From Ryuthela nishihirai (Eukaryota; Arthropoda; Arachnida; Araneae; Heptathelidae): DNA of 64,000 nt. Positions 1 through 14,614 of the stretch are shown here, piece by piece. Both the position numbers and the translations under genes were made by a program. The DNA lies in the NCBI GenBank assembly GCA_038380435.1, contig JAWZYU010000034.1:44020901-44084900 (forward strand), written 5' to 3'. Position 1 is the stretch's first letter. The number at the start of each line of letters is the position of its first letter. The notes under the pieces are model-generated. The model saw nothing but the letters and a program-made list of their open reading frames with translations. It did no database searches and was not told the origin of the DNA.

Positions 1-1199
1 ACAATTTAAAATTTCATTATTTATCTCATTCATTCGATTTCATTTCATGATCAGATACAATTTACAATTTCATCATTTATCTCATTCACTCGATTTTATT
101 TCATGATCAGATACAATTTACAATTTCATCATTTATCTCATTCATTCGATTTTATTCATGATCACATACAATTTACCATTTCATCATTTATCTCATTCAA
201 TCGATTTCATTTCATGATCAGATACAATTTACAATTTCATCATTTATCTCATTCAATCGATTTCATTTCATGATCAGAAACAATTTAAAATTTCATCATT
301 TATCTCATTCACTCGATTTTATTTCATGATCAGATACAATTTACAATTTCATCATTTATCTCATTCATTCGATTTTATTCATGATCACATACAATTTACA
401 ATTTCATCACTTATCTCATTCAATCGATTTCATTTCATGATCAGATACAATTTACAACTTCATCATTTATCTCATTCAATCGATTTCATTTCATGATCAG
501 ATACAATTTAAAATTTCATCATTTATCTCATTCACTCGATTTTATTTCATGATCAGATACAATTTAAAATTTCATCATTTATCTCATTCACTCGATTTTA
601 TTTCATGATCAGATACAATTTACAAATTCATCATTTATCTCATTCATTCGATTTTATTCATGATCACATACAATTTACAATTTCATCATTTATCTCATTC
701 AATCGATTTCATTTCATAATCAGATACAATTTAAAATTTCATCATTTATCTCATTCAATCGATTTTATTTCATGATCAGATACAATATACAATTTCATCA
801 TTTATCTCATTCAATCGATTTCATTTCATGATCAGATACAATTTACAATTTATCGTTTATCTCATTCAATCGATTTCATTTCATGATCAGATAAAATTTA
901 AAATTTCATCATTTATCTCATTTAATCGATTTCATTTCATGATCAGATACAATTTAAAATTTCATCATTTATCTCATTCAGTCGATTTTTTTTCATGATC
1001 AGATACAATTTAACATTTCATCATTTATCTCATTCAATCGATTTAATTTCATGATCAGATACAATTTACAATTTCATCATTTATCTCAGTCACTTGATTT
1101 ATTCATGATCACATACAATTTACAATTTCATCATTTATCTCATTCAGTCGATTTCATTTCATGATCAGATACAATTTACAATTTCATCATTTATCTCAT

Positions 1200-4100
1200 T
1201 CACTCGATTTTATTTCATGATCACATACAATTTACAATTTCATCATTTATCTCATTCAGTCGATTTTATTTCATGATCAGATACAATTTAAAATTTCATC
1301 ATTTATCTCATTCAATCGATTTCATTTCATGATCAGATACAATTTACAATTTCATCATTTATCTCATTCACTCGATTTTATTTCATGATCACATGCAATT
1401 TACAATTTCATCATTTATCTCATTCAATCGATTTCATTTCATGATCAGATACAATTTACAATTTCATCATTTATCTCATTCAGTCGATTTTATTTCATGA
1501 TGACATGCAATTTACAATTTAATCATTTATCTCATTCAGTCGATTTTATTTCATGATCAGATACAATTTACAATTTCATCATTTATCTCATTCAATCGAT
1601 TTTGTTTCATGATCATATATACTTTACAATTTAATCATTTATCTCATTCACTCGATTTTATTTCATGATCACATGCAATTTAAAATTTAATCATTTATCT
1701 CATTGAATCGATTTCATTTCATGATCAGATAAAATTTACAATTTCATCATTTATCTCATTCAATCGATTGTATTTCATGATCATATACAATTTAAAATTT
1801 CATCATTTATCTCATTCACTCGATTTTACTTCATGATCACATGCAATTTAAAATTTAATCATTTATCTCATCCACTTGATTTTATTTTGTGATCACATGC
1901 AATTTACAATTTAATCATTTATCTCATTCACTCGATTTCATTTCATGATCACATGCAATTTACAATGTAATCATTTACCTCATTCAATCGATTCTATTTC
2001 ATGATCACATATAATTTACAATTTCATCATTTTTCTCGTTCACTCGATTTTATTTCATGATCACATGCAATTTACAATTTAATCATTTATCTCATTCACT
2101 CGAATTTATTTCCTGATCACATGCAATTTACAATTTCATCATTTATATCATTCACTCGATTTTATTTCATGATCACATGCAATTTACAATTTAATCATTT
2201 ATCTCATTCACTCGATTTTATTTCATGATCACATGAATTTACAATTTCATCATTTATCTCATACACTCGATTTTATTTCATGATAACATGCAATTTACAA
2301 TTTAATCATTTATCTCATTCAGTCGATTTTATTTAATGATCACATGCAATATACAATTTCATCATTTATCTCATTCAATCGATTCTATTTCATGATCACA
2401 TATAATTTACAATTTCATCATTTATCTCATTCACTCGATTTTATTTAATGATCATATGCAATTTACAATTTAATCATTTATCTTATTCAGTCGATTTTAT
2501 TTAATGATCACATGCAATATACAATTTCATCATTTATCTCATTCAATCGATTCTATTTCATGATCACATATAATTTACAATTTTATCATTTATCTCATTC
2601 AGTCGATTCTATTTAATGATCACGTGCAATTTTCAATTTCATCATTTATCTCATTCACTCGATTTTATTTAATGATCACATGCAATTTACAATTTAATCA
2701 TTTATCTCATTCAATCGAATTTATTTCATGATCACATGCAATATACAATTTCATCATTTATCTCATTCAATCGATTCTATTCCATGATCACATATAATTT
2801 ACAATTTCATCATTTATCTGATTCAGTCGATTTTATTTCATGATCACATGCAATTTACAATTTAATCATTTATCTCATTCACTCGTTTTTATTTAATGAT
2901 CACATGCAATTTACAATTTAATCATCTATCTGATTCAATCGATTCTATTTCATGATCACATATAATTTACAATTTCATCATTTATCTCATTCAGTCGATT
3001 TTATTTAATGATCACATGCAATTTACAATTTAATCATTTATCTCTTTCACACGATTTTATTTCATGATCACATGCAATTTACAATTTCATCATCTATCTC
3101 AATCAATCGATTGTATTTCATGATCACATATAATTTACAATTTCATCATTTATCTCATTCAGTCGATTTTATTTAATGATCACATACAATTTACAATTTC
3201 ATCATTTATCTCATTCACTCGATTTTATTTCATGATCACATGCAATTTACAATTTCATCATTTATCCAATTCACTCGATTTTATTTCGTGATCACATGCA
3301 ATTTAAAATTTAATCATTTATCTCATTCACTCGATTTTATTTCATGATCACATGCAATTTACAATTTCATCATTTATCTCATTCACTCAATTTTATTTAA
3401 TGATCACATGCAATTTACAATTTAATCATTTATCTGATTCAATCGATTTCATTTCATGATCAGAAACAATTTAAAATTTCATCATTTATCTCATTCACTC
3501 GATTTTATTTCATGATCAGACACAATTTACAATTTCATCATTTATCTCATTCATTCGATTTTATTCATGATGACATACAATTTACAATTTCATCATTTAT
3601 CTCATTCAATCGATTTCATTTCATGATCAGATACAATTTACAACTTCATCATTTATCTCATTCACTCGATTTTATTTCATGATCACATGCAATTTACAAT
3701 TTCATCATTTATCTCATTCACTCGATTTTATTTCATGATCACATGCAATTTGCAATTTCATCATTTATCTCATTCAATCGATTCTATTTCATGATCACAT
3801 ATAATTTACAATTTCATCATTTATCTCATTCACTCGGTTTTATTTAATGATCACATGCAATTTACAATTTAATCATTTATCTCATTCAATCGATTCTATT
3901 TCATGATCACATGCAATTTACAATTTAATCATTTATCTCATTCAGTCGATTTTATTTAATGATCACATGCAATTTACAATTTAATCATTTATCTCATTCA
4001 ATCGATTCTATTTCATGATCACATGCAATTTACAATTTAATCATTTATCTCATTCAATCGATTATATTTCATGATAACATCCAATATACAATTTCATCAT

Positions 4101-5975
4101 TTATCTCATTCAATCGACTCTATTTCATGATCACATATAATTTACAATTTCATCATTTATCTCATTCAGTCGATTTTATTTAATGATCACATGCAATTTA
4201 CAATTTAATCATTTTTCTCATTCACTCGATTTTATTTCATAATCACATGCAATTTACAATTCCATCATTTATCTCAATCAATCGATTGTATTTCATGATC
4301 ACATATAATTTACAATTTCATCATTTATCTCATTCAATCGACTCTATTTCATGATCACATGCAATTTACAATTTAATCATTTATCTCATTCAATCGATTA
4401 TATTTCATGAAAACATGCAATTTGCAATTTAATCATTTATCTCATTCAATCGATTCTATTTCATGATCACATGCAATTTACAATTTCATCATTTATCTCA
4501 TTCACGCGATTTTATTTCATGATCACATGCAATTTACAATTTAATCATTTATCTCATTCACTCGATTTTATTTCATGATCACATGCAATTTACAATTTAA
4601 TCATTTATCTCATTCAATCGATTATATTTCATGATCACATATAATTTACAATTTAATCATTAATCTCATTCACTCGATTTTTTTTCATGATCACATGCAA
4701 TTTACAATTTCATCATTTATCTCATTCAATCGATTCTATTTCATGATCACATGCAATTTACAATTTAATCATTTATCTCATTCAATCGATTATATTTCAT
4801 GATAACATGCAATATACAATTTCATCATTTATCTCATTCAATCGATTCTATTTCATGATCACATATAATTTACAATTTCATCATTTATCTCATTCACTCG
4901 ATTTTATTTCATGATCACATGCAATTTACAATTTAATCATTTATCTCATTCACTCGTTTTTATTTAATGATCACATGCAATTTACAATTTAATCATTTAT
5001 CTCATTCACTCGATTTTATTTCATGATAACATGCAATTTACAATTTCATCATTTATCTCAATCAATCGATTGTATTTCATGATCACATATAATTTACAAT
5101 TTAATCATTTATCTCATTCATCCAATTTCATTTCATGATCACATGCAATTTACAATTTCATCATTTATCTCATTCAATCGATTCTATTTGATGATCATAT
5201 ATAATTTACAATTTCATCATTTATCTCATTCACTCGATTTTATATAATGATCACATGCAATTTACAATTTCATCATTCATCTCATTCACTCGATTTTATT
5301 TCATTAAAATTCCATTTACAATTTCATCATTTATCTCATTCACTCGATTTTATTTCATGATCACATGCAATTTACAATTTAGTCTTTTATGCAATTTAAT
5401 CTTACATGCAATTTACAATTTAATCATTTATCTCATTCACTCGATTTTATTTCATGATCATATGCAATTTACAATTTCATCATTTATCTCATTCAGTCGA
5501 TTTTATTTCATGATCACATGCAATTTACAATTTAATCATTTATCTCATTCACTCGATTTTATTTCATGATCAGATACAATTTAAAATTTCATCATTTATC
5601 TCATTCAATCGATTCTATTTCATGATAACATGCAATATACAATTTCATCATTTATCTCATTCAATCGATTTTATTTCATGATCACATGCAATTTAAAATT
5701 TAATCATTTATCTCATTCACTCGATTCTATTTCATGATCACATGCAATTTACAATTTCATCATTTATCTCATTGAATCGATTTTTTTTCATGATCACATG
5801 CAATTTACAATTTCATCATTTATCTCATTCACTCGATTTTATTTAATGATCACATGCAATTTACAATTTAATCATTTATCTCATTCAATCGATTTTATTT
5901 CATGATAACATGCAATTTACAATTTCATCATTTATCTCATTCACTGGATTTTATTTAATTATCACATGCAATTTG
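1200..5975 (+). repeat. Satellite segmental duplication, copy 1
   Basis: This stretch of the 56-bp array recurs with its rare variants in the same order about 5.36 kb downstream. Matching landmarks include TGATGACATGC (1499 and 6856), CACGTGCAATTTTC (2621 and 7978) and the GATCAGAAACAA unit near 3460. The offset is 5,357 bp, growing to 5,413 and then 5,533 where copy 2 gained units, and falling to 5,477 where copy 1 has one unit more. Before about 1,200 the order of variants stops matching. Confidence 0.85.
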
Positions 5976-6556
5976 CAATTTAATCATTTATCTCATTCAC
6001 TCGATTCTATTTCATGATCACATCCAATTTACAATTTCATCATTTATCTCATTCACTCGATTTTATTTCATGATCATATGCAATTTACAATTTCATCATT
6101 TATCTCATTCAGTCGATTTTATTTCATGATCACATATAATTTACAATTTAATCATTTATCTCATTCACTCGATTTTATTTCATGATCACATGCAATTTAC
6201 AATTTAATCATTTATCTCATTCAATCGATTTTATTTCATGATCACATGCAATTTACAATTTCATCATTTATCTCATTCACTCGATTCTATTTCATGATAA
6301 CATGCAATATACAATTTCATCATTTATCTCATTCAATCGATTTTATTTCATGATCACATGCAATTTACAATTTCATCATTTATCTCATTCACTCGATTGT
6401 ATTTCATGATCACATATAATTTACATATTCATCATTTATCTCATTCATCCAATTTCATTTCATGATCACATGCAATTTACAATTTCATCATTTATCTCAT
6501 TCAATCGATTCTATTTGATGATCATATATAATTTACAATTTCATCATTTATCTCAT

Positions 6557-9500
6557 TCACTCGATTTTATTTCATGATCACATACAATTTACAATTTCAT
6601 CATTTATCTCATTCAGTCGATTTTATTTCATGATCAGATACAATTTAAAATTTCATCATTTATCTCATTCAATCGATTTCATTTCATGATCAGATACAAT
6701 TTACAATTTCATCATTTATCTCATTCACTCGATTTTATTTCATGATCACATGCAATTTACAATTTCATCATTTATCTCATTCAATCGATTTCATTTCATG
6801 ATCAGATACAATTTACAATTTCATCATTTATCTCATTCAGTCGATTTTATTTCATGATGACATGCAATTTACAATTTAATCATTTATCTCATTCAGTCGA
6901 TTTTATTTCATGATCAGATACAATTTACAATTTCATCATTTATCTCATTCAATCGATTTTGTTTCATGATCATATATACTTTACAATTTAATCATTTATC
7001 TCATTCACTCGATTTTATTTCATGATCACATGCAATTTAAAATTTAATCATTTATCTCATTGAATCGATTTCATTTCATGATCAGATAAAATTTACAATT
7101 TCATCATTTATCTCATTCAATCGATTGTATTTCATGATCATATACAATTTAAAATTTCATCATTTATCTCATTCACTCGATTTTACTTCATGATCACATG
7201 CAATTTAAAATTTAATCATTTATCTCATTCACTTGATTTTATTTTGTGATCACATGCAATTTACAATTTAATCATTTATCTCATTCACTCGATTTCATTT
7301 CATGATCACATGCAATTTACAATGTAATCATTTACCTCATTCAATCGATTCTATTTCATGATCACATATAATTTACAATTTCATCATTTTTCTCGTTCAC
7401 TCGATTTTATTTCATGATCACATGCAATTTACAATTTAATCATTTATCTCATTCACTCGAATTTATTTCCTGATCACATGCAATTTACAATTTCATCATT
7501 TATATCATTCACTCGATTTTATTTCATGATCACATGCAATTTACAATTTAATCATTTATCTCATTCACTCGATTTTATTTCATGATCACATGAATTTACA
7601 ATTTCATCATTTATCTCATACACTCGATTTTATTTCATGATAACATGCAATTTACAATTTAATCATTTATCTCATTCAGTCGATTTTATTTAATGATCAC
7701 ATGCAATATACAATTTCATCATTTATCTCATTCAATCGATTCTATTTCATGATCACATATAATTTACAATTTCATCATTTATCTCATTCACTCGATTTTA
7801 TTTAATGATCATATGCAATTTACAATTTAATCATTTATCTTATTCAGTCGATTTTATTTAATGATCACATGCAATATACAATTTCATCATTTATCTCATT
7901 CAATCGATTCTATTTCATGATCACATATAATTTACAATTTTATCATTTATCTCATTCAGTCGATTCTATTTAATGATCACGTGCAATTTTCAATTTCATC
8001 ATTTATCTCATTCACTCGATTTTATTTAATGATCACATGCAATTTACAATTTAATCATTTATCTCATTCAATCGAATTTATTTCATGATCACATGCAATA
8101 TACAATTTCATCATTTATCTCATTCAATCGATTCTATTCCATGATCACATATAATTTACAATTTCATCATTTATCTGATTCAGTCGATTTTATTTCATGA
8201 TCACATGCAATTTACAATTTAATCATTTATCTCATTCACTCGTTTTTATTTAATGATCACATGCAATTTACAATTTAATCATCTATCTGATTCAATCGAT
8301 TCTATTTCATGATCACATATAATTTACAATTTCATCATTTATCTCATTCAGTCGATTTTATTTAATGATCACATGCAATTTACAATTTAATCATTTATCT
8401 CTTTCACACGATTTTATTTCATGATCACATGCAATTTACAATTTCATCATCTATCTCAATCAATCGATTGTATTTCATGATCACATATAATTTACAATTT
8501 CATCATTTATCTCATTCAGTCGATTTTATTTAATGATCACATACAATTTACAATTTCATCATTTATCTCATTCACTCGATTTTATTTCATGATCACATGC
8601 AATTTACAATTTCATCATTTATCCAATTCACTCGATTTTATTTCGTGATCACATGCAATTTAAAATTTAATCATTTATCTCATTCACTCGATTTTATTTC
8701 ATGATCACATGCAATTTACAATTTCATCATTTATCTCATTCACTCAATTTTATTTAATGATCACATGCAATTTACAATTTAATCATTTATCTGATTCAAT
8801 CGATTTCATTTCATGATCAGAAACAATTTAAAATTTCATCATTTATCTCATTCACTCGATTTTATTTCATGATCAGACACAATTTACAATTTCATCATTT
8901 ATCTCATTCATTCGATTTTATTCATGATGACATACAATTTACAATTTCATCATTTATCTCATTCAATCGATTTCATTTCATGATCAGATACAATTTACAA
9001 CTTCATCATTTATCTCATTCACTCGATTTTATTTCATGATCACATGCAATTTACAATTTCATCATTTATCTCATTCACTCGATTTTATTTCATGATCACA
9101 TGCAATTTACAATTTCATCATTTATCTCATTCAATCGATTCTATTTCATGATCACATATAATTTACAATTTCATCATTTATCTCATTCAGTCGATTTTAT
9201 TTAATGATCACATGCAATTTACAATTTCATCATTTATCTCATTCACTCGGTTTTATTTAATGATCACATGCAATTTACAATTTAATCATTTATCTCATTC
9301 AATCGATTCTATTTCATGATCACATGCAATTTACAATTTAATCATTTATCTCATTCAGTCGATTTTATTTAATGATCACATGCAATTTACAATTTAATCA
9401 TTTATCTCATTCAATCGATTCTATTTCATGATCACATGCAATTTACAATTTAATCATTTATCTCATTCAATCGATTATATTTCATGATAACATCCAATAT

Positions 9501-11452
9501 ACAATTTCATCATTTATCTCATTCAATCGACTCTATTTCATGATCACATATAATTTACAATTTCATCATTTATCTCATTCAGTCGATTTTATTTAATGAT
9601 CACATGCAATTTACAATTTAATCATTTTTCTCATTCACTCGATTTTATTTCATAATCACATGCAATTTACAATTCCATCATTTATCTCAATCAATCGATT
9701 GTATTTCATGATCACATATAATTTACAATTTCATCATTTATCTCATTCAATCGACTCTATTTCATGATCACATGCAATTTACAATTAAATCATTTATCTC
9801 ATTCAATCGATTATATTTCATGAAAACATGCAATTTGCAATTTAATCATTTATCTCATTCAATCGATTCTATTTCATGATCACATGCAATTTACAATTTC
9901 ATCATTTATCTCATTCACTTGATTTTATCTGATTTTAAATGATGAAATTGCAATTTACAATTTCATCATTTATCTCATTCAATCGATTCTATTTCATGAT
10001 CACATGCAATTTACAATTTCATCATTTATCTCATTCACGCGATTTTATTTCATGATCACATGCAATTTACAATTTAATCATTTATCTCATTCACTCGATT
10101 TTATTTCATGATCACATGCAATTTACAATTTAATCATTTATCTCATTCAATCGATTATATTTCATGATCACATATAATTTACAATTTAATCATTTATCTC
10201 ATTCACTCGATTTTTTTTCATGATCACATGCAATTTACAATTTCATCATTTATCTCATTCAATCGATTCTATTTCATGATCACATGCAATTTACAATTTA
10301 ATCATTTATCTCATTCAATCGATTATATTTCATGATAACATGCAATATACAATTTCATCATTTATCTCATTCAATCGATTCTATTTCATGATCACATATA
10401 ATTTACAATTTCATCATTTATCTCATTCACTCGATTTTATTTCATGATCACATGCAATTTACAATTTAATCATTTATCTCATTCACTCGTTTTTATTTAA
10501 TGATCACATGCAATTTACAATTTAATCATTTATCTCATTCACTCGATTTTATTTCATGATAACATGCAATTTACAATTTCATCATTTATCTCAATCAATC
10601 GATTGTATTTCATGATCACATATAATTTACAATTTAATCATTTATCTCATTCATCCAATTTCATTTCATGATCACATGCAATTTACAATTTCATCATTTA
10701 TCTCATTCAATCGATTCTATTTGATGATCATATATAATTTACAATTTCATCATTTATCTCATTCACTCGATTTTATATAATGATCACATGCAATTTACAA
10801 TTTCATCATTCATCTCATTCACTCGATTTTATTTCATTAAAATTTCATTTACAATTTCATCATTTATCTCATTCACTCGATTTTATTTCATGATCACATG
10901 CAATTTACAATTTAGTCTTTTATGCAATTTAATCTTACATGCAATTTACAATTTAATCATTTATCTCATTCACTCGATTTTATTTCATGATCATATGCAA
11001 TTTACAATTTCATCATTTATCTCATTCAGTCGATTTTATTTCATGATCAGATACAATTTAAAATTTCATCATTTATCTCATTCAATCGATTCTATTTCAT
11101 GATAACATGCAATATACAATTTCATCATTTATCTCATTCAATCGATTTTATTTCATGATCACATGCAATTTAAAATTTAATCATTTATCTCATTCACTCG
11201 ATTCTATTTCATGATCACATGCAATTTACAATTTCATCATTTATCTCATTGAATCGATTTTTTTTCATGATCACATGCAATTTACAATTTCATCATTTAT
11301 CTCATTCACTCGATTTTATTTAATGATCACATGCAATTTACAATTTAATCATTTATCTCATTCAATCGATTTTATTTCATGATAACATGCAATTTACAAT
11401 TTCATCATTTATCTCATTCACTGGATTTTATTTAATTATCACATGCAATTTG
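6557..11452 (+). repeat. Satellite segmental duplication, copy 2
   Basis: Second copy of the block at 1,200-5,975, in direct orientation. It differs by an extra unit near 9,190-9,245 and by an irregular insertion near 9,915-9,960, where a unit is interrupted by an out-of-register segment (TGATTTTAAATGATGAAATT). It also lacks one unit near 11,040. After about 11,452 the variant order departs from copy 1, which is picked up again from about 12,340. Confidence 0.85.
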
Positions 11453-11852
11453 CAATTTCATCATTTATCTCATTGAATCGATTTTTTTCATGATCACATG
11501 CAATTTACAATTTAATCATTTATCTCATTCAGTCGATTTTATTTCATGATCACATATAATTTACAATTTAATCATTTATCTCATTCACTCGATTTTATTT
11601 CATGATCACATGCAATTTACAATTTAATCATTTATCTCATTCAATCGATTTTATTTCATGATCACATGCAATTTACAATTTCATCATTTATCTCATTCAC
11701 TGGATTTTATTTAATTATCACATGCAATTTGCAATTTCATCATTTATCTCATTGAATCGATTTTTTTCATGATCACATGCAATTTACAATTTAATCATTT
11801 ATCTCATTCAGTCGATTTTATTTCATGATCACATATAATTTACAATTTAATC

Positions 11853-13100
11853 ATTTATCTCATTCATCCAATTTCATTTCATGATCACATGCAATTTACA
11901 ATTTCATCATTTATCTCATTCAATCGATTCTATTTGATGATCATATATAATTTACAATTTCATCATTTATCTCATTCACTCGATTTTATATAATGATCAC
12001 ATGCAATTTACAATTTCATCATTCATCTCATTCACTCGATTTTATTTCATTAAAATTTCATTTACAATTTCATCATTTATCTCATTCACTCGATTTTATT
12101 TCATGATCACATGCAATTTACAATTTAGTCTTTTATGCAATTTAATCTTACATGCAATTTACAATTTAATCATTTATCTCATTCACTCGATTTTATTTCA
12201 TGATCATATGCAATTTACAATTTCATCATTTATCTCATTCAGTCGATTTTATTTCATGATCAGATACAATTTAAAATTTCATCATTTATCTCATTCAATC
12301 GATTCTATTTCATGATAACATGCAATATACAATTTCATCATTTATCTCATTCACTCGATTCTATTTCATGATCACATCCAATTTACAATTTCATCATTTA
12401 TCTCATTCACTCGATTTTATTTCATGATCATATGCAATTTACAATTTCATCATTTATCTCATTCAGTCGATTTTATTTCATGATCACATATAATTTACAA
12501 TTTAATCATTTATCTCATTCACTCGATTTTATTTCATGATCACATGCAATTTACAATTTAATCATTTATCTCATTCAATCGATTTTATTTCATGATCACA
12601 TGCAATTTACAATTTCATCATTTATCTCATTCACTCGATTCTATTTCATGATAACGTGCAATATACAATTTCATCATTTATCTCATTCAATCGATTTTAT
12701 TTCATGATCACATGCAATTTACAATTTCATCATTTATCTCATTCACTCGATTGTATTTCATGATCACATATAATTTACATATTCATCATTTATCTCATTC
12801 ATCCAATTTCATTTCATGATCACATGCAATTTACAATTTCATCATTTATCTCATTCAATCGATTCTATTTGATGATCATATATAATTTACAATTTCATCA
12901 TTTATCTCATTCACTCGATTTTATATAATGATCACATGCAATTTACAATTTCATCATTCATCTCATTCACTCGATTTTATTTCATTAAAATTTCATTTAC
13001 AATTTCATCATTTATCTCATTCACTCGATTTTATTTCATGATCACATGCAATTTACAATTTAGTCTTTTATGCAATTTAATCTTACATGCAATTTACAAT
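11853..13100 (+). repeat. Nested satellite duplications (1,213-bp and 935-bp offsets)
   Basis: An irregular marker, TTTAGTCTTTTATGCAATTT followed by a short ATCTTACATGC joint, occurs near 5,380, 10,915, 12,128 and 13,063. The last three are 1,213 and 935 bp apart, with matching flanking unit variants. The stretch 12,340-12,950 also matches 5,996-6,600 at an offset of 6,354. The right end of the array is therefore a mosaic of recent local duplications. Confidence 0.8.
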
Positions 13101-14039
13101 TTAATCATTTATCTCATTCAGTCGATTTTATTTCATGATCACATGCAATTTACAATTTAATCATTTATCTCATTCACTCGATTTTATTTCATGATCAGAT
13201 ACAATTTAAAATTTCATCATTTATCTCATTCAATCGATTCTATTTCATGATAACATGCAATGTACAATTTCATCATTTATCTCATTCAATCGATTTTATT
13301 TCATGATCACATGCAATTTACAATTTAATCATTTATCTCATTCACTCGATTCTATTTCATGATCACATGCAATTTACAATTTAATCATTTATCTCATTCA
13401 CTCGATTTTATTTCATGATCAGATACAATTTAAAATTTCATCATTTATCTCATTCAATCGATTCTATTTCATGATAACATGCAATATACAATTTCATCAT
13501 TTATCTCATTCAATCGATTTTATTTCATGATCACATGCAATTTACAATTTAATCATTTATCTCATTCACTCGATTCTATTTCATGATCACATGCAATTTA
13601 CAATTTCATCATTTATCTCATTGAATCGATTTTTTTCATGATCACATGCAATTTACAATTTAATCATTTATCTCATTCAGTCGATTTTATTTCATGATCA
13701 CATATAATTTACAATTTAATCATTTATCTCATTCACTCGATTTTATTTCATGATCACATGCAATTTACAATTTAATCATTTATCTCATTCAATCGATTTT
13801 ATTTCATGATCACATGCAATTTACAATTTCATCATTTATCTCATTCACTCGATTCTATTTCATGATAACATGCAGTATACAATTTCATCATTTATCTCAT
13901 TCAATCGATTTTATTTCATGATCACATGCAATTTACAATTTCATCATTTATCTCATTCACTCGATTTTATTTCATGATCAGATACAATTTACAATTTCAT
14001 CATTTATCTCAATCAATCGATTTTATTTCATGATCACAT

Positions 14040-14125
14040 TATGAAATAATGAAAAAAAAAATTCAAATATGAAATAATATTAAATTGTATAATAATAATT
14101 ATACAATTTACAATTTCATCATTTT
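14040..14125. repeat. Degenerate right edge of the 56-bp satellite
   Basis: After the last full unit the sequence becomes A/T-rich, with ATGAAATAAT repeated. A half unit, ACAATTTACAATTTCATCAT, then reappears at 14,102-14,121. This is the junction of satellite with the mixed-repeat region. Confidence 0.8.
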
Positions 14126-14505
14126 ACAAGTTTTTTTTTTTGTTAACGAGCAGAGTTTGGTAGTCATGAGAGATGCCTCGCCTCTCGGCTGTCGAGAAGT
14201 CGCGAGGAATGAAGTTCTAGGTAACCCAGTCGTTTCGAGTGACGCCATTTTCCCGCCGTCCGTCTCGCGCATCACCCGGAATCGGGTGAGAGTTGGAGGA
14301 AGAGCCGATGCGTTTGCGGCTTCTGCCCAAGATGGGGAAAGCCCCCGGGCTGATTGCAACCGTTAAGCTGTAACTGATCCCTAATACTTCTAAGTCTACG
14401 GGTTTGCGACGTCGCCAACAGGAAGTTCCAGGATTTCAGACAACCGATGTGTTCATGTACACTTTTCACTCTGGCGAACGAATGGCAGTGAAGGGATCTT
14501 TGAGA
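14126..14505. other. GC-richer non-repetitive spacer
   Basis: About 380 bases with an abrupt rise in GC and CpG content compared with the adjoining satellite, including runs such as CCCGCCGTCCGTCTCGCGC near 14,251. It contains reading frames on both strands but no recognisable protein, splice-site pair or RNA fold. It could be a promoter-like island or old repeat debris; I cannot tell which. Confidence 0.4.
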
Positions 14506-14614
14506 TTGGGTTTTTTTCTATACAATGGGCTAAATGGCGAGGTCAAAAGGACCCCAGGGGCTCGGAGAAGGTTGTGGAAAGGGACCCATTGGACAACTGT
14601 TAGGAGACAGATGG
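14506..14614 (-). mobile_element. S1 SINE tail, 3' part of an interrupted older copy
   Basis: Minus-strand S1 3' region with diverged bases (AAAAGGACCCCAGGGGCTCG). It stops where a younger S1 begins, and nearly the same 84 bases resume at 14,997. Confidence 0.75.

Larger units (their letters stand above)
1..14039. repeat. 56-bp AT-rich satellite array, about 250 units
   Basis: A head-to-tail array fills the left 14 kb and runs off the window edge. The first unit begins at 1 and the next at 57, giving a 56-bp period; a few units are 55 bp. Each unit has ACAATTTACAATTT, then CATCATTTATCTCATTCA, then an ATCGATT core and TTTCATGATCA. Most units carry TGATCA and many carry ATCGAT. Variants differ at the spacer (GATCAGATACAA, GATCACATGCAA, GATCACATATAA) and at ATTTCATC versus ATTTAATC. 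The first 1.2 kb is dominated by the GATCAGATACAA type and later parts by GATCACATGCAA. The short reading frames inside are repeat translations, not genes. Centromeric or other heterochromatic location is an inference. Confidence 0.97.

Noticed and set aside
5255..13160. Open reading frames of 74-104 codons within the 56-bp satellite
   Set aside because: They are translations of consecutive satellite units, recur with the duplicated blocks, and have no initiation or splice context of their own.
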